NCBI RefSeq assembly: GCF_037975245.1
Contig: NC_092579.1
Coordinates: 12,696,678 to 12,760,677 of the forward strand
Length of the DNA: 64,000 nucleotides
Reading direction: 5' to 3'
Source of the DNA: Apostichopus japonicus
Lineage: Eukaryota; Echinodermata; Holothuroidea; Aspidochirotida; Stichopodidae
The notes under the pieces are model-generated. The model worked only from the letters and a program-made list of their open reading frames with translations, did no database searches and was not told where the DNA came from. A program made the translations under genes and the position numbers. Below, in pieces: positions 9,610 to 21,810 of the stretch. Position 1 is the first letter of the stretch, and every line of letters starts with the position of its first letter.

Positions 9610-12600
9610 TTACAGCAAGTGCCTCCACGGGGAGCTGTAAGTATTAGTTAATCCACCTAATATCTCAGTCCATACAGTGGCGCGATGGCTTGGCGCACTG
9701 TACGAGCTGATGATCGAGACTCTCTTTTGCATCCGTGGTTCGAACCCCGGTGGTGACGTCTTTTGCCGATCTTTTACAGCAAGTGCCTCCACGGGGAGCT
9801 GTAAGTATTAGTTAATCCACCTAATTTTTCAGTCCATACAGTGGCGCGATGGCTTGGCGCACTGTACGAGCTGATGATCGAGACTCTCTTTTGCATCCGT
9901 GGTTCGAACCCCGGTGGTGACGTCTTTTGCCGATCTTTTACAGCAAGTGCCTACACGGGGAGCTGTAAGTATTAGTTAATCCACCTAATATCTCAGTCCA
10001 TACAGTGGCGCGATGGCTTGGCGCACTGTACGAGCTGATGATCGAGACTCTCTTTTGCATCCGTGGTTCGAACCCCGGTGGTGACGTCTTTTGTCGATCT
10101 TTTACAGCAAGTGCATCCACGGGGAGCTGTAAGTATTAGTTAATCCACCTAATATCTCAGTCCATACAGTGACGCGATGGCTTGGCGCACTGTACGAGCT
10201 GATGATCGAGACTCTCTTTTGCATCCGTGGTTCGAACCCCGGTGGTGACGTCTTTTGTCGATCTTTTACAGCAAGTGCCTCCACGGGGAGCTGTAAGTAT
10301 TAGTTAATCCACCTAATTTTTCAGTCCATACAGTGGCGCGATGGCTTGGCGCACTGTACGAGCTGATGATCGAGACTCTCTTTTGCATCCGTGGTTCGAA
10401 CCCCGGTGGTAAAGTCTTTTGCCGATCTTTTACAGCAAGTGCCTCCACGGGGAGCTGTAAGTATTAGTTAATCCACCTAATATCTCAGTCCATACAGTGG
10501 CGCGATGGCTTGGCGCACTGTACGAGCTGATGATCGAGACTCTCTTTTGCATCCGTGGTTCGAATCCCGGTGGTGACGTCTTTTGCCGATCTTTTACAGC
10601 AAGTGCCTACACGGGGAGCTGTAAGTATTAGTTAATCCACCTAATATCTCAGTCCATACAGTGGCGCGATGGCTTGGCGCACTGTACGAGCTGATGATCG
10701 AGACTCTCTTTTGCATCCGTGGTTCGAACCCCGGTGGTGACGTCTTTTGCCGATCTTTTACAGCAAGTGCCTACACGGGGAGCTGTAAGTATTAGTTAAT
10801 CCACCTAATATCTCAGTCCATACAGTGGCGCGATGGCTTGGCGCACTGTACGAGCTGATGATCGAGACTCTCTTTTGCATCCGTGGTTCGAACCCCGGTG
10901 GTGACGTCTTTTGTCGATCTTTTACAGCAAGTGCATCCACGGGGAGCTGTAAGTATTAGTTAATCCACCTAATATCTCAGTCCATACAGTGACGCGATGG
11001 CTTGGCGCACTGTACGAGCTGATGATCGAGACTCTCTTTTGCATCCGTGGTTCGAACCCCGGTGGTGACGTCTTTTGTCGATCTTTTACAGCAAGTGCCT
11101 CCACGGGGAGCTGTAAGTATTAGTTAATCCACCTAATTTTTCAGTCCATACAGTGGCGCGATGGCTTGGCGCACTGTACGAGCTGATGATCGAGACTCTC
11201 TTTTGCATCCGTGGTTCGAACCCCGGTGGTAAAGTCTTTTGCCGATCTTTTACAGCAAGTGCCTCCACGGGGAGCTGTAAGTATTAGTTAATCCACCTAA
11301 TATCTCAGTCCATACAGTGGCGCGATGGCTTGGCGCACTGTACGAGCTGATGATCGAGACTCTCTTTTGCATCCGTGGTTCGAACCCCGGTGGTGACGTC
11401 TTTTGCCGATCTTTTACAGCAAGTGCCTCCACGGGGAGCTGTAAGTATTAGTTAATCCACCTAATTTTTCAGTCCATACAGTGGCGCGATGGCTTGGCGC
11501 ACTGTACGAGCTGATGATCGAGACTCTCTTTTGCATCCGTGGTTCGAACCCCGGTGGTGACGTCTTTTGCCGATCTTTTACAGCAAGTGCCTACACGGGG
11601 AGCTGTAAGTATTAGTTAATCCACCTAATATCTCAGTCCATACAGTGGCGCGATGGCTTGGCGCACTGTACGAGCTGATGATCGAGACTCTCTTTTGCAT
11701 CCGTGGTTCGAACCCCGGTGGTGACGTCTTTTGTCGATCTTTTACAGCAAGTGCATCCACGGGGAGCTGTAAGTATTAGTTAATCCACCTAATATCTCAG
11801 TCCATACAGTGACGCGATGGCTTGGCGCACTGTACGAGCTGATGATCGAGACTCTCTTTTGCATCCGTGGTTCGAACCCCGGTGGTGACGTCTTTTGTCG
11901 ATCTTTTACAGCAAGTGCCTCCACGGGGAGCTGTAAGTATTAGTTAATCCACCTAATTTTTCAGTCCATACAGTGGCGCGATGGCTTGGCGCACTGTACG
12001 AGCTGATGATCGAGACTCTCTTTTGCATCCGTGGTTCGAACCCCGGTGGTAAAGTCTTTTGCCGATCTTTTACAGCAAGTGCCTCCACGGGGAGCTGTAA
12101 GTATTAGTTAATCCACCTAATATCTCAGTCCATACAGTGGCGCGATGGCTTGGCGCACTGTACGAGCTGATGATCGAGACTCTCTTTTGCATCCGTGGTT
12201 CGAATCCCGGTGGTGACGTCTTTTGCCGATCTTTTACAGCAAGTGCCTACACGGGGAGCTGTAAGTATTAGTTAATCCACCTAATATCTCAGTCCATACA
12301 GTGGCGCGATGGCTTGGCGCACTGTACGAGCTGATGATCGAGACTCTCTTTTGCATCCGTGGTTCGAACCCCGGTGGTGACGTCTTTTGCCGATCTTTTA
12401 CAGCAAGTGCCTACACGGGGAGCTGTAAGTATTAGTTAATCCACCTAATATCTCAGTCCATACAGTGGCGCGATGGCTTGGCGCACTGTACGAGCTGATG
12501 ATCGAGACTCTCTTTTGCATCCGTGGTTCGAACCCCGGTGGTGACGTCTTTTGTCGATCTTTTACAGCAAGTGCATCCACGGGGAGCTGTAAGTATTAGT

Positions 12601-12889
12601 TAATCCACCTAATATCTCAGTCCATACAGTGACGCGATGGCTTGGCGCACTGTACGAGCTGATGATCGAGACTCTCTTTTGCATCCGTGGTTCGAACCCC
12701 GGTGGTGACGTCTTTTGTCGATCTTTTACAGCAAGTGCCTCCACGGGGAGCTGTAAGTATTAGTTAATCCACCTAATTTTTCAGTCCATACAGTGGCGCG
12801 ATGGCTTGGCGCACTGTACGAGCTGATGATCGAGACTCTCTTTTGCATCCGTGGTTCGAACCCCGGTGGTAAAGTCTTTTGCCGATCTT
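9610..12889 (+). repeat. 820 bp pentamer within a 1640 bp decamer, higher-order repeat
   Basis: All units here are the 164 bp form. Marker GTGCATCCAC recurs at 10111, 10931, 11751 and 12571, exactly 820 bp apart; GGTAAAGTC and GTGACGCGATGG follow with the same period. The fourth monomer alternates between CGAATCCC (units at 10430 and 12070) and CGAACCCC (9610 and 11250), which makes the true period 1640 bp. I noticed no differences between the copies in the lines compared. The 820 bp order continues briefly after 12890, and three of its monomers reappear at about 14989-15499. Confidence 0.88.
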
Positions 12890-15800
12890 TTACAGCAAGT
12901 GCCTCCACGGGGAGCTGTAAGTATTAGTTAATCCACCTAATATCTCAGTCCATACAGTGGCGCGATGGCTTGGCGCACTGTACGAGCTGATGATCGAGAC
13001 TCTCTTTTGCATCCGTGGTTCGAATCCCGGTGGTGACGTCTTTTGCCGATCTTTTACAGCAAGTGCCTACACGAGGAGCTGTAAGTATTAGTTAATCCAC
13101 CTAATATCTCAGTCCATACAGTGGCGCGATGGCTTGGCGCACTGTACGAGCTGATGATCGAGACTCTCTTTTGCATCCGTGGTTCGAACCCCGGTGGTGA
13201 CGTCTTTTGCCGATCTTTTACAGCAAGTGCCTACACGGGGAGCTGTAAGTATTAGTTAATCCAGCTAATATCTCAGTCCATACAGTGGCGCGATGGCTTG
13301 GCGCACTGTACGAGCTGATGATCGAGACTCTCTTTTGCATCCGTGGTTCGAACCCCGGTGGTGACGTCTTTTGCCGATCTTTTACAGCAAGTGCCTACAC
13401 GGGGAGCTGTAAGTATTAGTTAATCCAGCTAATATCTCAGTCCATACAGTGGCGCGATGGCTTGGCGCACTGTACGAGCTGATGATCGAGACTTTCTTTT
13501 GCATCCGTGGTTCGAACCCCGGTGGTGACGTCTTTTACAGCACGTGCCTACACGGGGAGCTGTAAGTATTAGTTAATCCACCTAATATCTCAGTCCATAC
13601 AGTGGCGCGATGGCTTGGCGCACTGTACGAGCTGATGATCGAGACTCTCTTTTGCATCCGTGGTTCGAACCACGGTGATGACGTCTTTTGCCGATCTTTT
13701 ACAGCAAGTGCCTACACGGGGAGCTGTAAGTATTAGTTAATCCAGCTAATATCTCAGTCCATACAGTGGCGCGATGGCTTGGCGCACTGTACGAGCTGAT
13801 GATCGAGATTCTCTTTTGCATCCGTTATTCGAACCCCGGTGGTGACGTCTTTTACAGCAAGTGCCTACACGGGGAGCTGTAAGTATTAGTTAATCCACCT
13901 AATATCTCAGTCCATACAGTGGCGCGATGGCTTGGCGCACTGTACGAGCTGATGATCGAGACTCTCTTTTGCATCCGTGGTTCGAACCCCGGTGATGACG
14001 TCTTTTGCCGATCTTTTACAGCAAGTGCCTACACGGGGAGCTGTAAGTATTAGTTAATCCACCTAATATCTCAGTCCATACAGTGGCGCGATGGCTTGGC
14101 GCACTGTACGAGCTGATGATCGAGACTCTCTTTTGCATCCGTGGTTCGAACCACGGTGATGTCGTCTTTTGCCGATCTTTTACAGCAAGTGCCTACACGG
14201 GGAGCTGTAAGTATTAGTTAATCCACCTAATATCTCAGTCCATACAGTGGCGCGATGGCTTGGCGCACTGTACGAGCTGATGATCGAGATTCTCTTTTGC
14301 ATCCGTGGTTCGAACCCCGGTGGTGACGTCTTTTACAGCAAGTGCCTACACGGGGAGCTGTAAGTATTAGTTAATCCACCTAATATCTCAGTCCATACAG
14401 TGGCGCGATGGCTTGGCGCACTGTACGAGCTGATGATCGAGACTCTCTTTTGCATCCGTGGTTCGAACCCCGGTGATGACGTCTTTTGCCGATCTTTTAC
14501 AGCAAGTGCCTACACGGGGAGCTGTAAGTATTAGTTAATCCACCTAATATCTCAGTCCATACAGTGGCGCGATGGCTTGGCGCACTGTACGAGCTGATGA
14601 TCGAGACTCTCTTTTGCATCCGTGGTTCGAACCCCGGTGGTGACGTCTTTTGTCGATCTTTTACAGCAAGTGCCTCCACGGGGAGCTCTAAGTATTAGTT
14701 AATCCACCTAATATCTCAGTCCATACAGTGGCGCGATGGCTTGGCGCACTGTACGAGCTGATGATCGAGACTCTCTTTTGCATCCGTGGTTCGAACCCCG
14801 GTGGTGACGTCTTTTGCCGATCTTTTACAGCAAGTGCCTCCACGGGGAGCTGTAAGTATTAGTTAATCCACCTAATTTTTCAGTCCATACAGTGGCGCGA
14901 TGGCTTGGCGCACTGTACGAGCTGATGATCGAGACTCTCTTTTGCATCCGTGGTTCGAACCCCGGTGGTGACGTCTTTTGCCGATCTTTTACAGCAAGTG
15001 CCTACACGGGGAGCTGTAAGTATTAGTTAATCCACCTAATATCTCAGTCCATACAGTGGCGCGATGGCTTGGCGCACTGTACGAGCTGATGATCGAGACT
15101 CTCTTTTGCATCCGTGGTTCGAACCCCGGTGGTGACGTCTTTTGTCGATCTTTTACAGCAAGTGCATCCACGGGGAGCTGTAAGTATTAGTTAATCCACC
15201 TAATATCTCAGTCCATACAGTGACGCGATGGCTTGGCGCACTGTACGAGCTGATGATCGAGACTCTCTTTTGCATCCGTGGTTCGAACCCCGGTGGTGAC
15301 GTCTTTTGTCGATCTTTTACAGCAAGTGCCTCCACGGGGAGCTGTAAGTATTAGTTAATCCACCTAATTTTTCAGTCCATACAGTGGCGCGATGGCTTGG
15401 CGCACTGTACGAGCTGATGATCCAGACTCTCTTTTGCATCCGTGGTTCGAACCCCGGTGGTAAAGTCTTTTGCCGATCTTTTACAGCAAGTGCCTCCACG
15501 GGGAGCTGTAAGTATTAGTTAATCCACCTAATATCTCAGTCCATACAGTGGCGCGATGGCTTGGCGCACTGTACGAGTTGATGATCGAGACTCTCTTTTG
15601 CATCCGTGGTTCGAACCCCGGTGGTGACGTCTTTTGCCGATCTTTTACAGCAAGTGCCTACACGGGGAGCTGTAAGTATTAGTTAATCCACCTAATATCT
15701 CAGTCCATATAGTGGCGCGATGGCTTGGCGCACTGTACGAGCTGATGATCGAGACTCTCTTTTGCATCCGTGGTTCGAACCACGGTGATAACGTCTTTTG

Positions 15801-15999
15801 CCGATCTTTTACAGCAAGTGCCTACACGGGGAGCTGTAAGTATTAGTTAATCCACCTAATATCTCAGTCCATACAGTGGCGCGATGGCTTGGCGCACTGT
15901 ACGAGCTGATGATCGAGATTTTCTTTTGCATCCGTGGTTCGAACCCCGGTGGTGACGTCTTTTACAGCAAGTGCCTACACGGGGAGCTGTAAGTATTAG
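12890..15999 (+). repeat. array segment: mixed monomers and displaced copy of the 820 bp unit
   Basis: After one more CGAATCCC unit (13021) the regular pattern breaks into mixed long and short monomers, including GAACCACGG and GAGATTCTC variants shared with the 951 bp block. At about 14989-15499 three monomers carry the GTGCATCCAC, GTGACGCG and GGTAAAGTC variants in the same order as the 820 bp unit, 2591 bp downstream of its last full copy. One of these has a private change (GATCCAGAC near 15420). Confidence 0.7.
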
Positions 16000-18900
16000 T
16001 TAATCCACCTAATATCTCAGTCCATACAGTGGCGCGATGGCTTGGCGCACTGTACGAGCTGATGATCGAGACTCTCTTTTGCATCCGTGGTTCGAACCCC
16101 GGTGATGACGTCTTTTGCCGATCTTTTACAGCAAGTGCCTACACGGGGAGCTGTAAGTATTAGTTAATCCACCTAATATCTCAGTCCATACAGTGGCGCG
16201 ATGGCTTGGCGCACTGTACGAGCTGATGATCGAGACTCTCTTTTGCATCCGTGGTTCGGACCCCGGTGGTGACGTCTTTTGTCGATCTTTTACAGCAAGT
16301 GCCTCCACGGGGAGCTGTAAGTATTAGTTAATCCACCTAATATCTCAGTCCATACAGTGGCGCGATGGCTTGGCGCACTGTACGAGCTGATGATCGAGAC
16401 TCTCTTTTGCATCCGTGGTTCGAACCCCGGTGGTGACGTCTTTTGTCGATCTTTTACAGCAAGTGCCTCCACGGGGAGCTGTAAGTATTAGTTAATCCAC
16501 CTAATTTTTCAGTCCATACAGTGGCGCGATGGCTTGGCGCACTGTACGAGCTGATGATCGAGACTCTCTTTTGCATCCGTGGTTCGAACCCCGGTGGTGA
16601 CGTCTTTTGCCGATCTTTTACAGCACGTGCCTCCACGGGGAGCTGTAAGTATTAGTTAATCCACCTAATTTTTCAGTCCATACAGTGACGCGATGGCTTG
16701 GCGCACTGAACGAGCTGATGATCGAGACTCTCTTTTGCATCCGTGGTTCGAACCCCGGTGGTGACGTCTTTTGCCGATCTTTTACAGCAAGTGCCTACAC
16801 GGGGAGCTGTAAGTATTAGTTAATCCACCTAATATCTCAGTCCATACAGTGGCGCGATGGCTTGGCGCACTGTACGAGCTGATGATTGAGACTCTCTTTT
16901 GCATCCGTGGTTCGAACCCCGGTGGTGACGTCTTTTGCCGATCTTTTACAGCAAGTGCCTCCACGGGGAGCTGTAAGTATTAGTTAATCCACCTAATATC
17001 TCAGTCCATACAGTGGCGCGATGGCTTGGGGCACTGTACGAGCTGATGATCGAGACTCTCTTTTGCATCCGTGGTTCGAACCCCGGTGGTGACGTCTTTT
17101 GCCGATCTTTTACAGCAAGTACCTACACGGGGAGCTGTAAGTATTAGTTAATCCACCTAATATCTCAGTCCATATAGTGGCGCGATGGCTTGGCGCACTG
17201 TACGAGCTGATGATCGAGACTCTCTTTTGCATCCGTGGTTCGAACCCCGGTGGTGACGTCTTTTACAGCAAGTGCCTCCACGGGGAGCTGTAAGTATTAG
17301 TTAATCCACCTAATATCTCAGTCCATACAGTGGCGCGATGGCTTGGCGCACTGTACGAGCTGATGATCGAGACTCTCTGCTGCATCCGTGGTTCGAACCC
17401 CGGTGGTGACGTCTTTTGCCGATCTTTTACAGCAAGTGCCTACACGGGGAGCTGTAAGTATTAGTTAATCCACCTAATATCTCAGTCCATACAGTGGCGC
17501 GATGGCTTGGCGCACTGTACGAGCTGATGATCGAGACTCTCTTTTGCATCCGTGGTTCGAACCCCGGTGGTGACGTCTTTTGCCGATCTTTTACAGCAAG
17601 TGCCTACACGGGGAGCTGTAAGTATTAGTTAATCCACCTAATTTCTCAGTCCATACAGTGGCGCGATGGCTTGGCGCACTGTACGAGCTGATGATCGAGA
17701 CTCTCTTTTGCATCCGTGGTTCGAACCCCGGTGATAACGTCTTTTGCCGATCTTTTACAGCAAGTGCCTACACGGGGAGCTGTAAGTATTAGTTAATCCA
17801 CCTAATATCTCAGTCCATACAGTGGCGCGATGGCTTGGCGCACTGTACGAGCTGATGATCGAGACTCTCTTTTGCATCCGTGGTTCGAACCCCGGTGGTG
17901 ACGTCTTTTACAGCAAGTGCCTACACGGGGAGCTGTAAGTATTAGTTAATCCACCTAATATCTCAGTCCATACAGTGGCGCGATGGCTTGGCGCACTGTA
18001 CGAGCTGATGATCGAGACTCTCTTTTGCATTCGTGGTTCGAACCCCGGTGATGACGTCTTTTGCCGATCTTTTACAGCAAGTGCCTACACGGGGAGCTGT
18101 AAGTATTAGTTAATCCACCTAATATCTCAGTCCATACAGTGGCGCGATGGCTTGGCGCACTGTACGAGCTGATGATCGAGACTCTCTTTTGCATCTGTGG
18201 TTCGGACCCCGGTGGTGACGTCTTTTGTCGATCTTTTACAGCAAGTGCCTCCACGGGGAGCTGTAAGTATTAGTTAATCCACCTAATATCTCAGTCCATA
18301 CAGTGGCGCGATGGCTTGGCGCACTGTACGAGCTGATGATCGAGACTCTCTTTTGCATCCGTGGTTCGAACCCCGGTGGTGACGTCTTTTGCCGATCTTT
18401 TACAGCACGTGCCTCCACGGGGAGCTGTAAGTATTAGTTAATCCACCTAATTTTTCAGTCCATACAGTGACGCGATGGCTTGGCGCACTGTACGAGCTGA
18501 TGATCGAGACTCTCTTTTGCATCCGTGGTTCGAACCCCGGTGGTGACGTCTTTTGCCGATCTTTTACAGCAAGTGCCTACACGGGGAGCTGTAAGTATTA
18601 GTTAATCCACCTAATATCTCAGTCCATACAGTGGCGCGATGGCTTGGCGCACTGTACGAGCTGATGATCGAGACTCTCTTTTGCATCCGTGGTTCGAACC
18701 CCGGTGGTGACGTCTTTTGCCGATCTTTTACAGCACGTGCCTCCACGGGGAGCTGTAAGTATTAGTTAATCCACCTAATTTTTCAGTCCATACAGTGACG
18801 CGATGGCTTGGCGCACTGTACGAGCTGATGATCGAGACTCTCTTTTGCATCCGTGGTTCGAACCCCGGTGGTGACGTCTTTTGCCGATCTTTTACAGCAA

Positions 18901-20190
18901 GTGCCTACACGGGGAGCTGTAAGTATTAGTTAATCCACCTAATATCTCAGTCCATACAGTGGCGCGATGGCTTGGCGCACTGTACGAGCTGATGATTGAG
19001 ACTCTCTTTTGCATCCGTGGTTCGAACCCCGGTGGTGACGTCTTTTGCCGATCTTTTACAGCAAGTGCCTCCACGGGGAGCTGTAAGTATTAGTTAATCC
19101 ACCTAATATCTCAGTCCATACAGTGGCGCGATGGCTTGGCGCACTGTACGAGCTGATGATCGAGACTCTCTTTTGCATCCGTGGTTCGAACCCCGGTGGT
19201 GACGTCTTTTGCCGATCTTTTACAGCAAGTGCCTACACGGGGAGCTGTAAGTATTAGTTAATCCACCTAATATCGCAGTCCATACAGTGGCGCGATGGCT
19301 TGGGGCACTGTACGAGCTGATGATCGAGACTCTCTTTTGCATCCGTGGTTCGGACCCCGGTGGTGACGTCTTTTGCCGATCTTTTACAGCAAGTACCTAC
19401 ACGGGGAGCTGTAAGTATTAGTTAATCCACCTAATATCTCAGTCCATATAGTGGCGCGATGGCTTGGCGCACTGTACGAGCTGATGATCGAGACTCTCTT
19501 TTGCATCCGTGGTTCGAACCCCGGTGGTGACGTCTTTTACAGCAAGTGCCTACACGGGGAGCTGTAAGTATTAGTTAATCCAGCTAATATCTCAGTCCAT
19601 ACAGTGGCGCGATGGCTTGGCGCACTGTACGAGCTGATGATCGAGACTCTCTGCTGCATCCGTGGTTCGAACCCCGGTGGTGACGTCTTTTGCCGATCTT
19701 TTACAGCAAGTGCCTACACGGGGAGCTGTAAGTTATAGTTAATCCACCTAATATCTCAGTCCATACAGTGGCGCGATGGCTTGGCGCACTGTACGAGCAG
19801 ATGATCGAGACTCTCTTTTGCATCCGTGGTTCGAACCCCGGTGGTGACGTCTTTTGCCGATCTTTTACAGCAAGTGCCTACACGGGGAGCTGTAAGTATT
19901 AGTTAATCCACCTAATTTCTCAGTCCATACAGTGGCGCGATGGCTTGGCGCACTGTACGAGCTGATGATCGAGACTCTCTTTTGCATCCGTGGTTCGAAC
20001 CCCGGTGGTGACGTGTTTTGCCGATCTTTTACAGCAAGTGCCTCCACGGGGAGCTGTAAGTATTAGTTAATCCACCTAATATCTCAGTCCATACAGTGGC
20101 GCGATGGCTTGGCGCACTGTACGAGCTGATGATCGAGACTCTCTTTTGCATCCGTGGTTCGAACCCCGGTGGTGACGTCTTTTGCCGATC
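16000..20190 (+). repeat. diverged duplication of about 1.9-2.3 kb within the array
   Basis: Variant order at 16.1-17.4 kb is seen again at 18.1-19.7 kb. The TTCGGACC unit recurs at +1946 bp, the GATGATTGAG variant at 16881 and 18991 (+2110), and the CTGCTGCATCC variant at 17377 and 19651 (+2274). The offset steps by 164 bp each time, so whole monomers were gained or lost between the copies. The CAGCACGTGC unit (16621) is itself doubled at 18403 and 18731. The end of this stretch carries a 973 bp relative of the 809 bp unit. Confidence 0.65.
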
Positions 20191-21810
20191 TTTTACAGCA
20201 AGTGCCTACACGGGGAGCTGTAAGTATTAGTTAATCCACCTAATATCTCAGTCCATACAGTGGCGCGATGGCTTGGGGCACTGTACGAGCTGATGATCGA
20301 GACTCTCTTTTGCATCCGTGGTTCGGACCCCGGTGGTGACGTCTTTTGCCGATCTTTTACAGCAAGTGCCTACACGGGGAGCTGTAAGTATTAGTTAATC
20401 CACCTAATATCTCAGTCCATATAGTGGCGCGATGGCTTGGCGCACTGTACGAGCTGATGATCGAGACTCTCTTTTGCATCCGTGGTTCGAACCCCGGTGG
20501 TGACGTCTTTTACAGCAAGTGCCTACACGGGGAGCTGTAAGTATTAGTTAATCCACCTAATATCTCAGTCCATACAGTGGCGCGATGGCTTGGCGCACTG
20601 TACGAGCAGATGATCGAGACTCTCTTTTGCATCCGTGGTTCGAACCCCGGTGGTGACGTCTTTTGCCGATCTTTTACAGCAAGTGCCTACACGGGGAGCT
20701 GTAAGTATTAGTTAATCCACCTAATTTCTCAGTCCATACAGTGGCGCGATGGCTTGGCGCACTGTACGAGCTGATGATCGAGACTCTCTTTTGCATCCGT
20801 GGTTCGAACCCCGGTGGTGACGTCTTTTGCCGATCTTTTACAGCAAGTGCCTACACGGGGAGCTGTAAGTATTAGTTAATCCAGCTAATATCTCAGTCCA
20901 TACAGTGGCGCGATGGCTTGGCGCACTGTACGAGCTGATGATCGAGACTCTCTTTTGCATCCGTGGTTCGAACCCCGGTGGTGACGTCTTTTGCCGATCT
21001 TTTACAGCAAGTGCCTACACGGGGAGCTGTAAGTATTAGTTAATCCACCTAATATCTCAGTCCATACAGTGGCGCGATGGCTTGGGGCACTGTACGAGCT
21101 GATGATCGAGACTCTCTTTTGCATCCGTGGTTCGGACCCCGGTGGTGACGTCTTTTGCCGATCTTTTACAGCAAGTGCCTACACGGGGAGCTGTAAGTAT
21201 TAGTTAATCCACCTAATATCTCAGTCCATATAGTGGCGCGATGGCTTGGCGCACTGTACGAGCTGATGATCGAGACTCTCTTTTGCATCCGTGGTTCGAA
21301 CCCCGGTGGTGACGTCTTTTACAGCAAGTGCCTACACGGGGAGCTGTAAGTATTAGTTAATCCACCTAATATCTCAGTCCCTACAGTGGCGCGATGGCTT
21401 GGCGCACTGTACGAGCAGATGATCGAGACTCTCTTTTGCATCCGTGGTTCGAACCCCGGTGGTGACGTCTTTTGCCGATCTTTTACAGCAAGTGCCTACA
21501 CGGGGAGCTGTAAGTATTAGTTAATCCACCTAATTTCTCAGTCCATACAGTGGCGCGATGGCTTGGCGCACTGTACGAGCTGATGATCGAGACTCTCTTT
21601 TGCATCCGTGGTTCGAACCCCGGTGGTGACGTCTTTTGCCGATCTTTTACAGCAAGTGCCTACACGGGGAGCTGTAAGTATTAGTTAATCCAGCTAATAT
21701 CTCAGTCCATACAGTGGCGCGATGGCTTGGCGCACTGTACGAGCTGATGATCGAGACTCTCTTTTGCATCCGTGGTTCGAACCCCGGTGGTGACGTCTTT
21801 TGCCGATCTT
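20190..21810 (+). repeat. 809 bp higher-order repeat (four long, one short monomer), two clean copies
   Basis: Marker GCTTGGGG occurs at 20271 and 21080 and GTACGAGCAG at 19791, 20600 and 21409, each 809 bp apart. The unit order is TTGGGGCAC/TTCGGACC, CATATAG with a short tail, GAGCAGATG, TAATTTCTCAG, CCAGCTAAT. One related unit upstream (19298-20270) is 973 bp because it holds one extra monomer. Confidence 0.8.
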
